DNA from: Deltaproteobacteria bacterium
GTDB lineage: Bacteria; Desulfobacterota; DSM-4660; Desulfatiglandales; HGW-15
Assembly: GCA_016932235.1 (NCBI GenBank)
Contig: JAFGDF010000242.1
Location: forward strand, 1 to 64,000
Direction of reading: 5' to 3'
Length of the DNA: 64,000 bases
Below the pieces are notes generated by a model. It saw nothing but the letters and a program-made list of their open reading frames with translations, made no database searches and was not told where the DNA came from. The position numbers and the translations under genes were made by a program. Positions 37,365-46,475 of this stretch are shown one piece after another (the stretch's first letter is position 1; the number at the start of each line of letters is the position of its first letter).

Positions 37365-37787
37365 ATGTCGGATTTTGAACCCAGGATACTCGCTTTCTGT
37401 TGTAAATACTGAGCATATGAGGCCGCGGACCTGGCAGGTTCCATGAGACTCTCGTATCCGAGTAATATTAAGATCATTCAGGTGCCCTGCACAGGCAGGG
37501 TGGATATCATCCACCTGCTTAACGCCATTGAAAGCGGCGCGGACGGGGTCTATGTGGCAGGATGTCTTGAGGGGGACTGTCACTACATCTCTGGGAATAT
37601 CAAGGCCAAAAAAAGGGTTCAATATGTCAAGAAAGTTCTTGAGGAACTGGGAATAGAACCCGGGCGGGTGGAGATGTTCAACCTGTCAGCGGGAGATGGA
37701 CCCAGGTTTGCCGAGATAGCAATTGAGATGAATAATCGTATAAAAGAACTTGGTCCCACTCCGGTAAAGATTAAAAAAGCTGCATAA
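37365..37787 (+). CDS. mvhD: MvhD-like iron-sulfur subunit, selenoprotein (in-frame TGA = Sec16)
   Basis: ATG at 37365 follows AAGGAGG. The reading frame meets TGA at 37410-37412 and then runs on unbroken to 37787. The peptide around it is RILAFCCKY-U-AYEAADLAG, which matches the conserved CNWCSYAGADLAG of MvhD with Sec in place of a redox cysteine. Later motifs VPCTGRVD and GCLEGDCHYISGN complete the MvhD pattern. The full product is 140 aa; a conventional call starts at ATG 37443 and loses the essential N-terminus. MvhD passes electrons from a partner to HdrA. It lies 56 nt after hdrA and 12 nt before metV. Confidence 0.88.
37427..37442 (+). promoter_or_regulatory. Candidate bacterial SECIS hairpin of mvhD
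   Basis: GGACCT and AGGTTCC pair (one bulged T) around the loop GGC, 14 nt after the TGA. The position and bulged T fit a SelB-binding element, but the loop is small. Support is moderate. Confidence 0.45.
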
Positions 37788-37799
37788 AGGGGTAGAATT

Positions 37800-38471
37800 A
37801 TGATAGTGGCAGATAGAAAAGATATTAATGAAATATTGGATATGATAAAGGACTGCAAAAAGGTTCTGATCGCAGGATGCAAGGGTTGTGTTACCGTGTG
37901 TAATGTCGGCGGAGCAAAGGAGGTAGGGATACTGGCCTCTATCATAAAAATCGCCAGGAAAAAAGATGGTCTGCCCATAGAAGTGGATGAGGTAACACTG
38001 GAACGACAATGCGACCCTGAATATTTGGAAAAGATCAAGGAGACAGTCGGTACATATGATGCCGTCCTTTCAATGGCATGCGGTGTAGGTCCTCAATTTT
38101 TATCCGAGGCCTATCCGGATCAGCGCTTTTTCCCCGCTGTAAACACCACATTCTTTGGCGGGGCGGTTCAGCACGGAATATGGGAAGAGAGATGCGCCGG
38201 TTGCGGTAATTGCATCATCCACTATTTTGACGGTATATGTCCGATTGCCAGATGTTCCAAGAGCCTTTTAAACGGCCCATGTGGAGGTTCGTCCAACGGA
38301 AAGTGTGAAATATCAAAGGAAGTGGACTGTGTGTGGGATATGATAGTGAAAAAGAAAATGAAACAGGGCCGTATCGAAGATTTGCTTGCGTTCATGCCCG
38401 CCAAAGACTGGCGTACGGCAAGGGATGGAGGACCGCGAAAGAGTGTGAGGGAGGAACTTGTTAATGGCTGA
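37800..38471 (+). CDS. metV: MetV: methylene-tetrahydrofolate reductase zinc/iron-sulfur partner subunit
   Basis: The 223-aa protein has the MTHFR C-terminal-domain signature: CAGCGNCIIHYFDGICPIAR (~128-147) followed by CSKSLLNGPCGGSSNGKCE (~148-166). The N-terminal half has GCKGCVTVCNVGGAKEVG near residue 24, a nucleotide/Fe-S-like segment. In acetogens and sulfate reducers MetV binds MetF and links it to an electron donor complex. It sits between mvhD and metF, and metF overlaps its 3' end by 8 nt. Confident by both motif and context. Confidence 0.9.
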   Translation: MIVADRKDINEILDMIKDCKKVLIAGCKGCVTVCNVGGAKEVGILASIIKIARKKDGLPIEVDEVTLERQCDPEYLEKIKETVGTYDAVLSMACGVGPQFLSEAYPDQRFFPAVNTTFFGGAVQHGIWEERCAGCGNCIIHYFDGICPIARCSKSLLNGPCGGSSNGKCEISKEVDCVWDMIVKKKMKQGRIEDLLAFMPAKDWRTARDGGPRKSVREELVNG

Positions 38472-39396
38472 TTATAGATCAGGAAGTAATCTGGAAAAGA
38501 TATTGAAAGCAGGGCACTTCGCGTTCACAGGAGAATGCGGTCCCCCTCAGGGCGCTAATGTGGAGCATCTTAAGGAAAAGGCCCACCACCTAAAAGGCAG
38601 CGTGGACTGTGTAAATGTGACCGATAACCAGACTGCCGTGGTCCGCATGTCAAGCTGGGCCGCATCCCTTATCCTTTTGCAGGAAGGCCTTGAGCCGAAT
38701 TTCCAGATGGTGTGCCGGGACAGAAACCGGTTGGCGATTCAAAGCGACATACTTGGAGTCTATTCACTCGGAATCAGAAACATGCTCTGCCTTTCAGGTG
38801 ATCATCAAAAATTCGGGAACCACCCAGAGGCCAAGAATGTCTTTGATATTGACTCCATGCAATTAATTAATCTGGTCAGGACAATGAGGGATGAGGGCAA
38901 GTTTATCAATGGTCAGGACATAGACGTCCGGCCGGAACTGTTTATCGGCGCCGCTTCCAATCCCTTTGCCGAACCATTTGATTTCAGGCCTCACAGGCTT
39001 GCAAAAAAAATTGCGGCAGGCGCTGATTTTGTTCAAACCCAGTGTATCTATAACATGGAAAAATTCAGGGAATTTATGAAACGCGTTGTGGACATGGGTC
39101 TTCATGAGAAATGTTATATCCTCGCAGGTGTTACCCCTATGAAAAGCGTAGGTATGGCAAGTTATATGGCAAAATCCGTGCCCGGAATGGATGTCCCTGA
39201 CTCTCTGATTGAACGACTGCGTGGGGCGGGAAAAGGCAAGGTTGCTGAAGAAGGCATTAAATTCGCCATTGAACAGATCAACGAATTCAAGGAGGTGGAA
39301 GGTGTTGCAGGGGTTCATCTGATGGCGATTGAATGGGAACACAGGGTATCCGAAATAGCGGAAAGAGCGGGGATGTTGCCCAGACCGGTGGTTTAA
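38464..39396 (+). CDS. metF: Methylene-tetrahydrofolate reductase
   Basis: The 310-aa flavin barrel protein reduces methylene-THF to methyl-THF in the methyl branch of the Wood-Ljungdahl pathway. Recognisable segments are HFAFTGECGPPQGANVEHLK (~18-37; the catalytic Glu), LCLSGDHQKFGNHPEAKN (~108-125), and GADFVQTQCIYNMEKF (~184-199). I chose ATG 38464, with GGAGG 9 nt upstream, over the TTG at 38458. It lacks the eukaryotic regulatory domain and gets electrons through MetV. Last gene of the operon with the HdrA fusion and MvhD. Confidence 0.93.
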   Translation: MADYRSGSNLEKILKAGHFAFTGECGPPQGANVEHLKEKAHHLKGSVDCVNVTDNQTAVVRMSSWAASLILLQEGLEPNFQMVCRDRNRLAIQSDILGVYSLGIRNMLCLSGDHQKFGNHPEAKNVFDIDSMQLINLVRTMRDEGKFINGQDIDVRPELFIGAASNPFAEPFDFRPHRLAKKIAAGADFVQTQCIYNMEKFREFMKRVVDMGLHEKCYILAGVTPMKSVGMASYMAKSVPGMDVPDSLIERLRGAGKGKVAEEGIKFAIEQINEFKEVEGVAGVHLMAIEWEHRVSEIAERAGMLPRPVV

Positions 39397-39401
39397 TCCT
39401 T

Positions 39402-39584
39402 CAGTCGCAGTCGGGACTAAATAAGATTGAAAAATCGAGAAGCATGCCGCCCGCCAAGCATGTGCACCTCATGCGATTATTCTGCTTCCAGGGTTTTCGC
39501 CGGTAAAAAGAGTTCCCCATACTGCGTTTCCGCCAACCGGGTATTGGATTATTTCTATTAAAAATGTTTATAAAATGACCCAGA
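39402..39584. repeat. Dispersed ~175-nt repeat, copy B
   Basis: Second copy of the element at 11-180, starting 6 nt after the metF stop and ending 19 nt before the peptidase start. The conserved core is 39441-39519 (CCGCCCGCC, GCATG, CACCT, TTCGCCG, TAAAA and CCCCA blocks at the same spacing); small insertions separate the copies. A 74-codon minus-strand frame runs through it, but copy A does not preserve that frame. Confidence 0.6.
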
Positions 39585-39602
39585 AAGCAAACACCGTCGG
39601 TT

Positions 39603-40571
39603 ATGCGTCTTTCATGCAACCACATTAAGTCTCTATACAGGCCCTTTTATTTTGCCCGACCTTTTACCTGTCTTTTAAGTATTTCAGTGTTTATACTTTT
39701 TTTCACGGTCATTCGACCTGCTCCGGCCGAAGAGCAACCGGTAACCCTGGAACAGACCTACGGACAAATCTCGGATAAACTGGCAAGCGTTGCATTAAGG
39801 GATTGCCTCGATGGCGGATTTATTTTGTCAGGAGGTTATTCCAACAAAAGAGTCCCCATACTGGTCAGGGAATACGGGCCTATGAAAAATCGCAAACCCC
39901 GGGCAAAGGTACTTTTGGTGGGAGGGACCCATGGCGATGAGTATGCCTCGGTGAGCGTTGTTTTCAAGTGGATGCAGATACTTAATATTCACCACTCGGG
40001 ACTCTTTCACTGGATTTTCATTCCCCTTTTGAACCCTGACGGCCTGCTGCAGTCAAAGTCTACTCGGACCAACGCCAGAGGGGTCGATCTTAACCGGAAC
40101 CTGCCGGGGCCAACCTGGCTTGAGGCCGGCTACGGACGCTGGCAGGGAAAGGCAGGGAGAAATCCACGCTATTATCCAGGACCGTGCCCCATGAGCGAGC
40201 CTGAGACCCGCTTTCTGGTTAACATCATTAATGATTTCAGGCCTGACGTTATTGTTTCCCTTCATTCACCGCTGAACCTGGTGGACTATGACGGGCCGGG
40301 CAAGCCTCCCTCCAGTCTGGGCAGCCTGAAGCTCCGGAGACTGGGAAACTTTCCCGGAACCCTTGGTAATTACGGAGGTGTTCAGAACAAGACCCCCGTG
40401 ATCACGATTGAACTGGCCTCTTCTTCAAGGATGCCCTCCGGCGAAGAGATTTCATCCATGTGGCGGGATCTGGTGAAATGGCTAACCAACAACGCTCCGG
40501 TTGAGCCTCTGGATGGCCGGATATACACTGCTCAGGAAGATGTTCTGATTGATGAATTAGAAGGGGAATGA
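39603..40571 (+). CDS. Secreted zinc carboxypeptidase, M14 family (MpaA-like)
   Basis: The 322-aa precursor has an N-terminal signal sequence (TCLLSISVFILFFTVIRPAP, ~22-41). The zinc ligands appear as HGDEY in GGTHGDEYAS (~108) and the His of SLHSPLNLVDYDG (~216); NARGVDLNRNLPGP (~155) supplies the substrate-binding Arg/Asn, and VITIELASSS (~263) the catalytic Glu. Likely a periplasmic murein-peptide amidase or carboxypeptidase. The ribosome-binding site before ATG 39603 is weak. It stands between two opposing Hdr loci and has no visible link with them. Confidence 0.85.
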   Translation: MRLSCNHIKSLYRPFYFARPFTCLLSISVFILFFTVIRPAPAEEQPVTLEQTYGQISDKLASVALRDCLDGGFILSGGYSNKRVPILVREYGPMKNRKPRAKVLLVGGTHGDEYASVSVVFKWMQILNIHHSGLFHWIFIPLLNPDGLLQSKSTRTNARGVDLNRNLPGPTWLEAGYGRWQGKAGRNPRYYPGPCPMSEPETRFLVNIINDFRPDVIVSLHSPLNLVDYDGPGKPPSSLGSLKLRRLGNFPGTLGNYGGVQNKTPVITIELASSSRMPSGEEISSMWRDLVKWLTNNAPVEPLDGRIYTAQEDVLIDELEGE

Positions 40572-40641
40572 GGTCTTTAAATCTCTCGTCTTCGCCGCAG
40601 GCAAAATAAGCGTTCTTTAAAAAATGCCCGGTAAAACAGGC

Positions 40642-43600
40642 CTAATGCATGGCCGTATCTATCATGGTGATTATCTGTGATGCGTCAAATCCATGCATCC
40701 TGATCGCCCCTGAACGGCATGACGCGACGCATAGACCGCAACCTTTGCACAAGGTGGACTCGACAAATGCCCTGCCGGTCTTTTCATCAAAACGAGGTGC
40801 TGAGTAGGGGCATATTTCGACACACACACCGCAGCTGCTGCAAAAGGCCGGATCCACATATGCCACATTTCCGCTTACATGCACCGTTTTCGCGGAGAGG
40901 AGAGTCACGGCTCTGGCGGAAGCAGCCAGGGCCTGCGTTATGGTCTCATCTATTGGTTTGGGTGAATGAGCCAGCCCGCACACAAAAATGCCGTCGGTGG
41001 CACAATCAACGGGTCGCAGTTTCACATGGGCCTCCACAAAAAAACCATCCTCATTCTGCGGCACTTTAAAAAATCCCGAGATCGGGTTTTTCTTCTCGGT
41101 AACAATAGCTGAAGCCAGTACCAACAGGTTGGTGCCGATCCTCATCCTTCGTCTCAAGACAAAATCGGTAAATGATACACTGAGGTCGCCGCGATTTCGG
41201 TCAACAGACAGTCCTTTCTCAAAATCATAGCGCACGAAGGCTATACCCTTTGACCTTGCCTCCCGGTACAGATCTTCCCGCAGTCCATAAGGCCTCATGT
41301 CCCTATAGACGATATATATTTTCACATCAGGGTTGATTTTCTTTAATTGAAGAGCGCTCTTGATGGATTCAGTGCAGCAGACCTTGGAGCAGTAAGGCCT
41401 CTCCGGTATTCGTGAGCCGACGCACTGTAAAAACAGTGCGGTGCTTATCTCTTTAAGATTTTGATTATTATCTATAAAGCTTTTCTGCAGTTCCAGGCCG
41501 GTCACCACGCGTTCATCTTCCCCGTATAGAAACTCCTCCGGCTTTAACTCCATTGCCCCTGATGCAATCAGGGTGACGCCGTGTTCCAGGGCAACCCTCT
41601 TCCCTTCTTTTTCAATCATGGTGGTAAAAGCTCCGACAAACCCGTCAACTTTGGTTATCGTAGCATTAAGATACAGGTCGATATTAGGGTTTTCCTCTAT
41701 ATCTCTAATAAGGCCGGCCAGGTATTCCTGTACAGGCTCTCCTTTCCAGGTCTCATGAATAAACCTCGCCTGCCCTCCAAGCGAGTCGCTTTTCTCTATG
41801 AGATGAGTCTTATATCCCTGGTTTCCCAGGTTCCTGGCTGCCACCATCCCCGCTATGCCGCCTCCGATAACAAGAGCGCTCTGCTGTATGTCCAGCACCG
41901 GCTCATGCAGCGGCTCATGCAGGGTCGCTTTGGCTACGGCCATCCTGACAAGATCCTTTGCCTTATCCGTGGCAAGCTTCGGATCATCCCTGTGTACCCA
42001 GGAGCATTGGTTTCTTATATTCGCCATCTCCAGCATGTATTTGTTCAGGCCCGCGTTTGCAAGCGTCTCTTCAAAGAGGGCTCCATGGGTCTTGGGAGTG
42101 CAGGCGGAGATAACGACTCTGTTGAGATTCTTTTCCTTTATCGTGCCAGCTATCTTGTCAAGGGAATCCTGGGCGCAACTGAAAAGATTCTTTTCCGCAT
42201 ACACAACCCCAGGAAGGGTTTCCGCGTATTCAACAACCGCGGGCACATCAACAATACCTGCAATATTTGTCCCGCAGCAGCATATAAATACCCCAATGCG
42301 CAAAGGCTCCCCCCTCATATCCCTAATCTGAGGGGCAGTCTTAACCCTTGTAAGGGTCCATTTTGACTGAGAAAGGCTTTCTCCGACGGCGCCAGCTGCC
42401 GCGCTGGAATCGATTACGGATGAGGGAATATCCTTTGGAGAATGGAATGAACCACAGACATAGATACCTGGCCTGTTGCTATTTACAGGAGCAAAGCTGC
42501 TTGTATTCGGATAATTATAATGGTTCAGGGCAAGACCCATCCTTTTCGCAAGATCCGCACCGCTTTCCGTAACAGACAGACCAACGGAAAGAACAACAAT
42601 ATCAAAATCTTCTTCCCGCCTCTTCCCGGTTTCATCAATGTAACTGATGAGGTGTCTTCCTGTCCCGTCCACTGGCAAAAGTCCTGTCACCTTGCTCTTG
42701 ATAAAACGAACTCCGATTTCTCGCGCGCGGTTATAGTATTTCTCAAAATCCTTTCCGGATGTTCGAATATCAATATAAAAAATTGCGGCATCAAGGCCTT
42801 TCAGATGTTCTTTAGCGATCATTGCCTCTTTTACGGCATAGGTGCAGCAGACACCTGAGCAGTATCCTCTCGCACCCAGGTGTTCATCCCGTGATCCTAT
42901 GCATTGAAGCCACGCAATCTTCCGGGGCTCTTTTTTATCCGAGGGACGAACAAGATGTCCCCTGTAAGGACCTGCCGCGGAAAGCATCCTTTCAAATTCA
43001 AGGCTGGTGACTATGTTGGGATTTTCCTTATAGCCGAAGGTATCGTGAGATAAGGGATCAAAGACCTCGCCTCCATGGGCCAGGATGATTGATCCCACAT
43101 CCAATGTGATATCTTTCTTTTTGTCATCAAAGTTTATTGCCCCGGCGGGGCAATATTTCTCACACGCGCGGCATTTTCCCTTGAGAAAATAGATACAGTT
43201 TTCCTCATCAATGCAATATTTCAGAGGGACAGCCTGTTCATATTTGACGTAGATAGCCTTTCTCTGGGCAAGTCCTTCATCATGCTCACTCGGAACTTTT
43301 TTCGGACACTTCTCAGCGCAAAGCCCGCACGCAATACATTTTTCGACATCCACATACCTGGGATTCTGTGTTATGCCAACCCTGAATTTACCCTCTTCCC
43401 CGGAGACTTCCCTTAGTTCTGAAAGGGTAAGGAGTTCTATGTTGGTATGCCGGCCGACCTCGACCAGTTTCGGGGAGATAATTCACATGGCGCAGTCGTT
43501 TGTAGGAAATGTCTTGTCAAGCTGGGACATCATCCCGCCGATGGAGCCGAAACGCTCAACCAGATAGACATAATAACCGGAATCAGCCAGATCAAGGGCG

Positions 43601-43662
43601 GCCTGCATGCCTGTGATACCGCCGCCGACAACCAATACTGATCCGATTTTTTCCTTATTCAT
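40642..43662 (-). CDS. hdrA: HdrA selenoprotein (in-frame TGA = Sec60)
   Basis: From ATG 43662 (AGGG ahead) the frame reads [20 protein letters not shown], then [17 protein letters not shown] with TGA at 43483-43485, and continues without a break to 40642: 1006 aa. The other HdrA in the window has cysteine at this position. Ferredoxin motifs follow ([12 protein letters not shown] at 109-120 and [11 protein letters not shown]), then a second flavin site [15 protein letters not shown] and two C-terminal [4Fe-4S] motifs ([14 protein letters not shown] and [14 protein letters not shown]). Catalyses electron transfer between Hdr partners and probably ferredoxin. It starts 3 nt after hdrB. A standard call begins at 43353 and loses the FAD and Sec region. 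Confidence 0.9.
43452..43465 (-). promoter_or_regulatory. Candidate SECIS hairpin of the selenocysteine hdrA
   Basis: On the minus strand GGTCG and CGGCC pair around the tetraloop AGGT, with flanking CT/GG able to extend the stem, 17 nt after the TGA. The loop matches the AGGU of the E. coli fdhF element bound by SelB. The hairpin lies within coding sequence, as bacterial SECIS do. Confidence 0.6.
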
Positions 43663-43665
43663 CTT

Positions 43666-44541
43666 CTATCCCTCGCTTACATAGGAACTGATATCGCTGA
43701 TCGCGATTCTATTCATATCAATCCCCAATTTCTTATAATCAAGTCCCATGCTTAATCCCAGAAGTTGAGGATAAAGAATGGACCCTATTGTTTCTTTATC
43801 TTCTTTATCCAAAATGATCATCTTCTGCACCGTATCAAACTGGATATGGCAGTATGGACATGCGACCGTAATAAAATTAGCGCCCGACCTCCTTGCATCA
43901 TCCAGTTTTTTCCCGGCCAGTATCATGGATAAACCATCATTCACGCCCGTTGCGTGTGAACCGCAGCATTCAAGTTTCAGAGGCCAACTGATACTCTTAG
44001 CGCCCGTTATCTCCACAAGCTCATCAAAGATGACAGGCTTAACAGGATCATCAAATTGTGTGACCTTGCTTGGTCTTAATATATGACATCCATAATGTGT
44101 AGCAATATTAAGATTTTTGAAAGGTTTTTTGATGCTTTCCTTTATTTTATTTACGCCTACCTTTTTGTGTAAAACAGATAGGAAATGGTTTATCTCTGCT
44201 CCGTTTCCATATTCAATACCTTGCCGTGAAAGCAGGCCGAGGATCTTCTCCCGAAGATCCCCATCCTCCTTCATCATATATTCGGCCCTTTTCAGGCTCC
44301 CGTAGCAGCATTTGCACAAGACCAGCATGGGATGGCCTGATTGGCCGGCAAGCGCAATGTTCCTGGCCGAAGACAGCATAAAAGACTCAGGATCGCTGTC
44401 CCGCATGGGATATCCGCAGCAATTAAACTGTTTTATATCAACAACTTCTATGCCCAGATTCTTTAAGACCTCCCTTGCGGCTGATTCATACTGCCTGACG
44501 CGGGCAGGTATCTGGCACCCTATAAATAACGCGTATTTCAT
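43666..44541 (-). CDS. hdrB: Heterodisulfide reductase subunit B
   Basis: The 291-aa protein has two cysteine-rich CCG-type domains. The first shows FIGCQIPARV (~7), FNCCGYPMRD (~39) and LVLCKCCYGSLK (~74). The second shows THYGCHILRPSK (~149), LECCGSHATGV (~189) and ACPYCHIQFD (~225), the usual ligands of the noncubane iron-sulfur cluster pair. It is the subunit where HdrABC splits heterodisulfides or equivalent substrates. Its stop lies 3 nt before hdrA, and hdrC precedes by 12 nt; the order C-B-A on this strand forms one operon. Confidence 0.92.
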   Translation of the reverse strand: MKYALFIGCQIPARVRQYESAAREVLKNLGIEVVDIKQFNCCGYPMRDSDPESFMLSSARNIALAGQSGHPMLVLCKCCYGSLKRAEYMMKEDGDLREKILGLLSRQGIEYGNGAEINHFLSVLHKKVGVNKIKESIKKPFKNLNIATHYGCHILRPSKVTQFDDPVKPVIFDELVEITGAKSISWPLKLECCGSHATGVNDGLSMILAGKKLDDARRSGANFITVACPYCHIQFDTVQKMIILDKEDKETIGSILYPQLLGLSMGLDYKKLGIDMNRIAISDISSYVSEG

Positions 44542-44553
44542 CCGTATAATCCT

Positions 44554-46305
44554 TTACCTGTTACTCCGAACAGCAAATCCTTTAACTGCATCATTTTTCA
44601 GATCATAAAGAATATCCGTCACCTTGACTCCCTGAGGGCAATGCTCCTGGCACTGATAACAGGTGACGCAGTCCCATAACATATCCGGCCCCATGGCCAG
44701 TTCCGTAAGGCCCAGTCCAAGGCAGCACATTATCTGATGAGGCAGCAGTCCAAGCCTTTTTTGGGGATCATCAAATGCATTTACCACAGGACAAACAGTC
44801 GTACAGTTCTGGCAGCCGAAGCAGAAGGCGAAGGTATCATCTTTTTTTATTGCGGAGACATTCATCCGGTTATTCCCTGCGGGAAATTCAATTGAAATAC
44901 CCGGATCGGATAATTCGTCAAATCGACCGGCCAGGGCTTTACGCGCCGTATCAAGCGGTTTCGAATATTCATTTTCGTTTATCTCATCACGGTTCAATCC
45001 ACGTACAAGCGATAAAGGCGAAAGGACCAGCGGCTCAGGGACGCCCTTTAGAGCTATCCTTTCCCTCGCTGCTTCCCAGAGATCCTTAAGGTTGATTCCC
45101 GACGGACATACAACAGTGCACCTGTCGCAGTTTGTGCACAGATATACACCTTCCTGAAGTGCGCTGAAAGCCTTCTCGTCTATTTGACGACCGGCAATAA
45201 ATCGCCGTAAAAAAACCATTTTCTCCGATGGAAGGATATAGTCATTTCCTTTTGCCGTATGGGCCATCATTGCAGAGCAGTACAGGCTGCATGTGCCGCA
45301 ATGGGTGCATGCGTCAAGCTCCATAACCTGTCGGGTCGCTATGTTCATTTTGTCCGATACCCCTTTTTCCATCACGCTGTTTGCTAAGAGGCACAGGGGA
45401 GTGACAATGATGTGCAACATTTTGCTAAAAGGGAGATACGCTAGACCGAAAAAGCAGGCTATTATATGAAAATAATACAGGAAAACGTCCAGGCCTTCCT
45501 CATCTATCGTCTTCGATACAGGCCGTATCAGCGAAGCAACAGTGTATCCGACAAATGCGTATTTTGCCGGCGAATGGCACCCGGCGCAGTTCATCTCATG
45601 CACCTCCTCGCCCTTTTCGAGAGTTACCCTGTCAAAAGGGCCTTGGAGTCTTAAAGGAGCCAAGCCGAATTCTTCTACCCACAAGCTCTCAAGCGCGGTC
45701 AAATCCAAATCTTCTTGTGTGTCAGAGTAATCTTCCACCATTCTGACAAAGGCCTTTCGCGATGTTATCTTTGCCCCTTCGAGCAATATCCCGGAAAACA
45801 GAATCACGACAATAAGGATGATGGCGTAGAGATCCATCGCACTTGTCTTCAATCGCGGGATTTTCAGTATTATTCTTCGGAAAAAAGCGATTACTATCCC
45901 GATAATCACCAGAAGGCCGAAAAGATCTCTCAGTAAAAAATACGGATTCACGGTGGAATAATAGTCGCTGAAAATGGATGCAGTGATTACGCTGCCAAGG
46001 GCATGCATCAGGAGAAGCATTATAAATCCCGTGTAAATGCATATATGCATTATCCACCTGAGAAAGTCTTGACGCAGGATCCTCACCTGGAGGATCACAT
46101 CCAGGACAAAGGAAGCCGTCAGTCTGAGAAACCTTTTGCTGAAAAAGACATTAACGGAGGATTGGACAAAAGAGAAAAACCTCTTGGAGGCTGTTGCCTC
46201 GTCTGGTAGAATGGAGACCGTTCGAGTGAACCAGGTTGATATCTTGTAGATAAGCCCCAGGACAAAAAAAGTCATGGAAATAAAGAGGAGAAGATTAAGA
46301 AACAT
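44554..46305 (-). CDS. Membrane HdrC-like protein with c-haem motif and four iron-sulfur motifs
   Basis: The 583-aa protein begins with a NarI/DsrM-type membrane domain of about five helices (~1-175). A single CXXCH motif in MNCAGCHSPAKY (239-250) would hold a c-type haem in an outside loop, and another membrane region follows (~275-312). Cytoplasmic motifs are CTHCGTCSLYC (333-343), CTNCDRCTVVCP (390-401), CFGCQNCTTVCP (~497) and CVTCYQCQEHCP (~553). It combines HdrC with a quinone-reactive anchor, as in HmeCD or DsrMK. With hdrB and the selenocysteine HdrA it probably moves electrons between the membrane quinone pool and a soluble partner. Confidence 0.88.
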   Translation of the reverse strand: MFLNLLLFISMTFFVLGLIYKISTWFTRTVSILPDEATASKRFFSFVQSSVNVFFSKRFLRLTASFVLDVILQVRILRQDFLRWIMHICIYTGFIMLLLMHALGSVITASIFSDYYSTVNPYFLLRDLFGLLVIIGIVIAFFRRIILKIPRLKTSAMDLYAIILIVVILFSGILLEGAKITSRKAFVRMVEDYSDTQEDLDLTALESLWVEEFGLAPLRLQGPFDRVTLEKGEEVHEMNCAGCHSPAKYAFVGYTVASLIRPVSKTIDEEGLDVFLYYFHIIACFFGLAYLPFSKMLHIIVTPLCLLANSVMEKGVSDKMNIATRQVMELDACTHCGTCSLYCSAMMAHTAKGNDYILPSEKMVFLRRFIAGRQIDEKAFSALQEGVYLCTNCDRCTVVCPSGINLKDLWEAARERIALKGVPEPLVLSPLSLVRGLNRDEINENEYSKPLDTARKALAGRFDELSDPGISIEFPAGNNRMNVSAIKKDDTFAFCFGCQNCTTVCPVVNAFDDPQKRLGLLPHQIMCCLGLGLTELAMGPDMLWDCVTCYQCQEHCPQGVKVTDILYDLKNDAVKGFAVRSNR

Positions 46306-46475
46306 GTGGCTCTCTTGTTTTTGGAGTAAAAAGATTATTTAAGGCCTCAAGAGATATAACAATCATGGATGTTTGTCAAAAATAAAACAGTTTTTTCTTG
46401 AAATGAATGTCAATTATCTATTAATATCCTTCTTAAAAAAAGTTTTAGACCCTCCTTTACTTATACAAATGTCTA

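Noticed and set aside
37443..37787. MvhD starting at ATG 37443
   Set aside because: The upstream 26 codons encode the conserved MvhD N-terminus with an in-frame TGA and a good ribosome-binding site, so the Sec reading is better.
39401..39625. 74-codon minus-strand frame within repeat copy B
   Set aside because: Copy A of the same repeat does not preserve the frame, so it is unlikely to be coding.
40642..43353. HdrA starting at 43353 as a truncated protein
   Set aside because: The region 43354-43662 encodes the missing FAD-binding N-terminus in the same frame, interrupted only by one TGA at a conserved Cys position.
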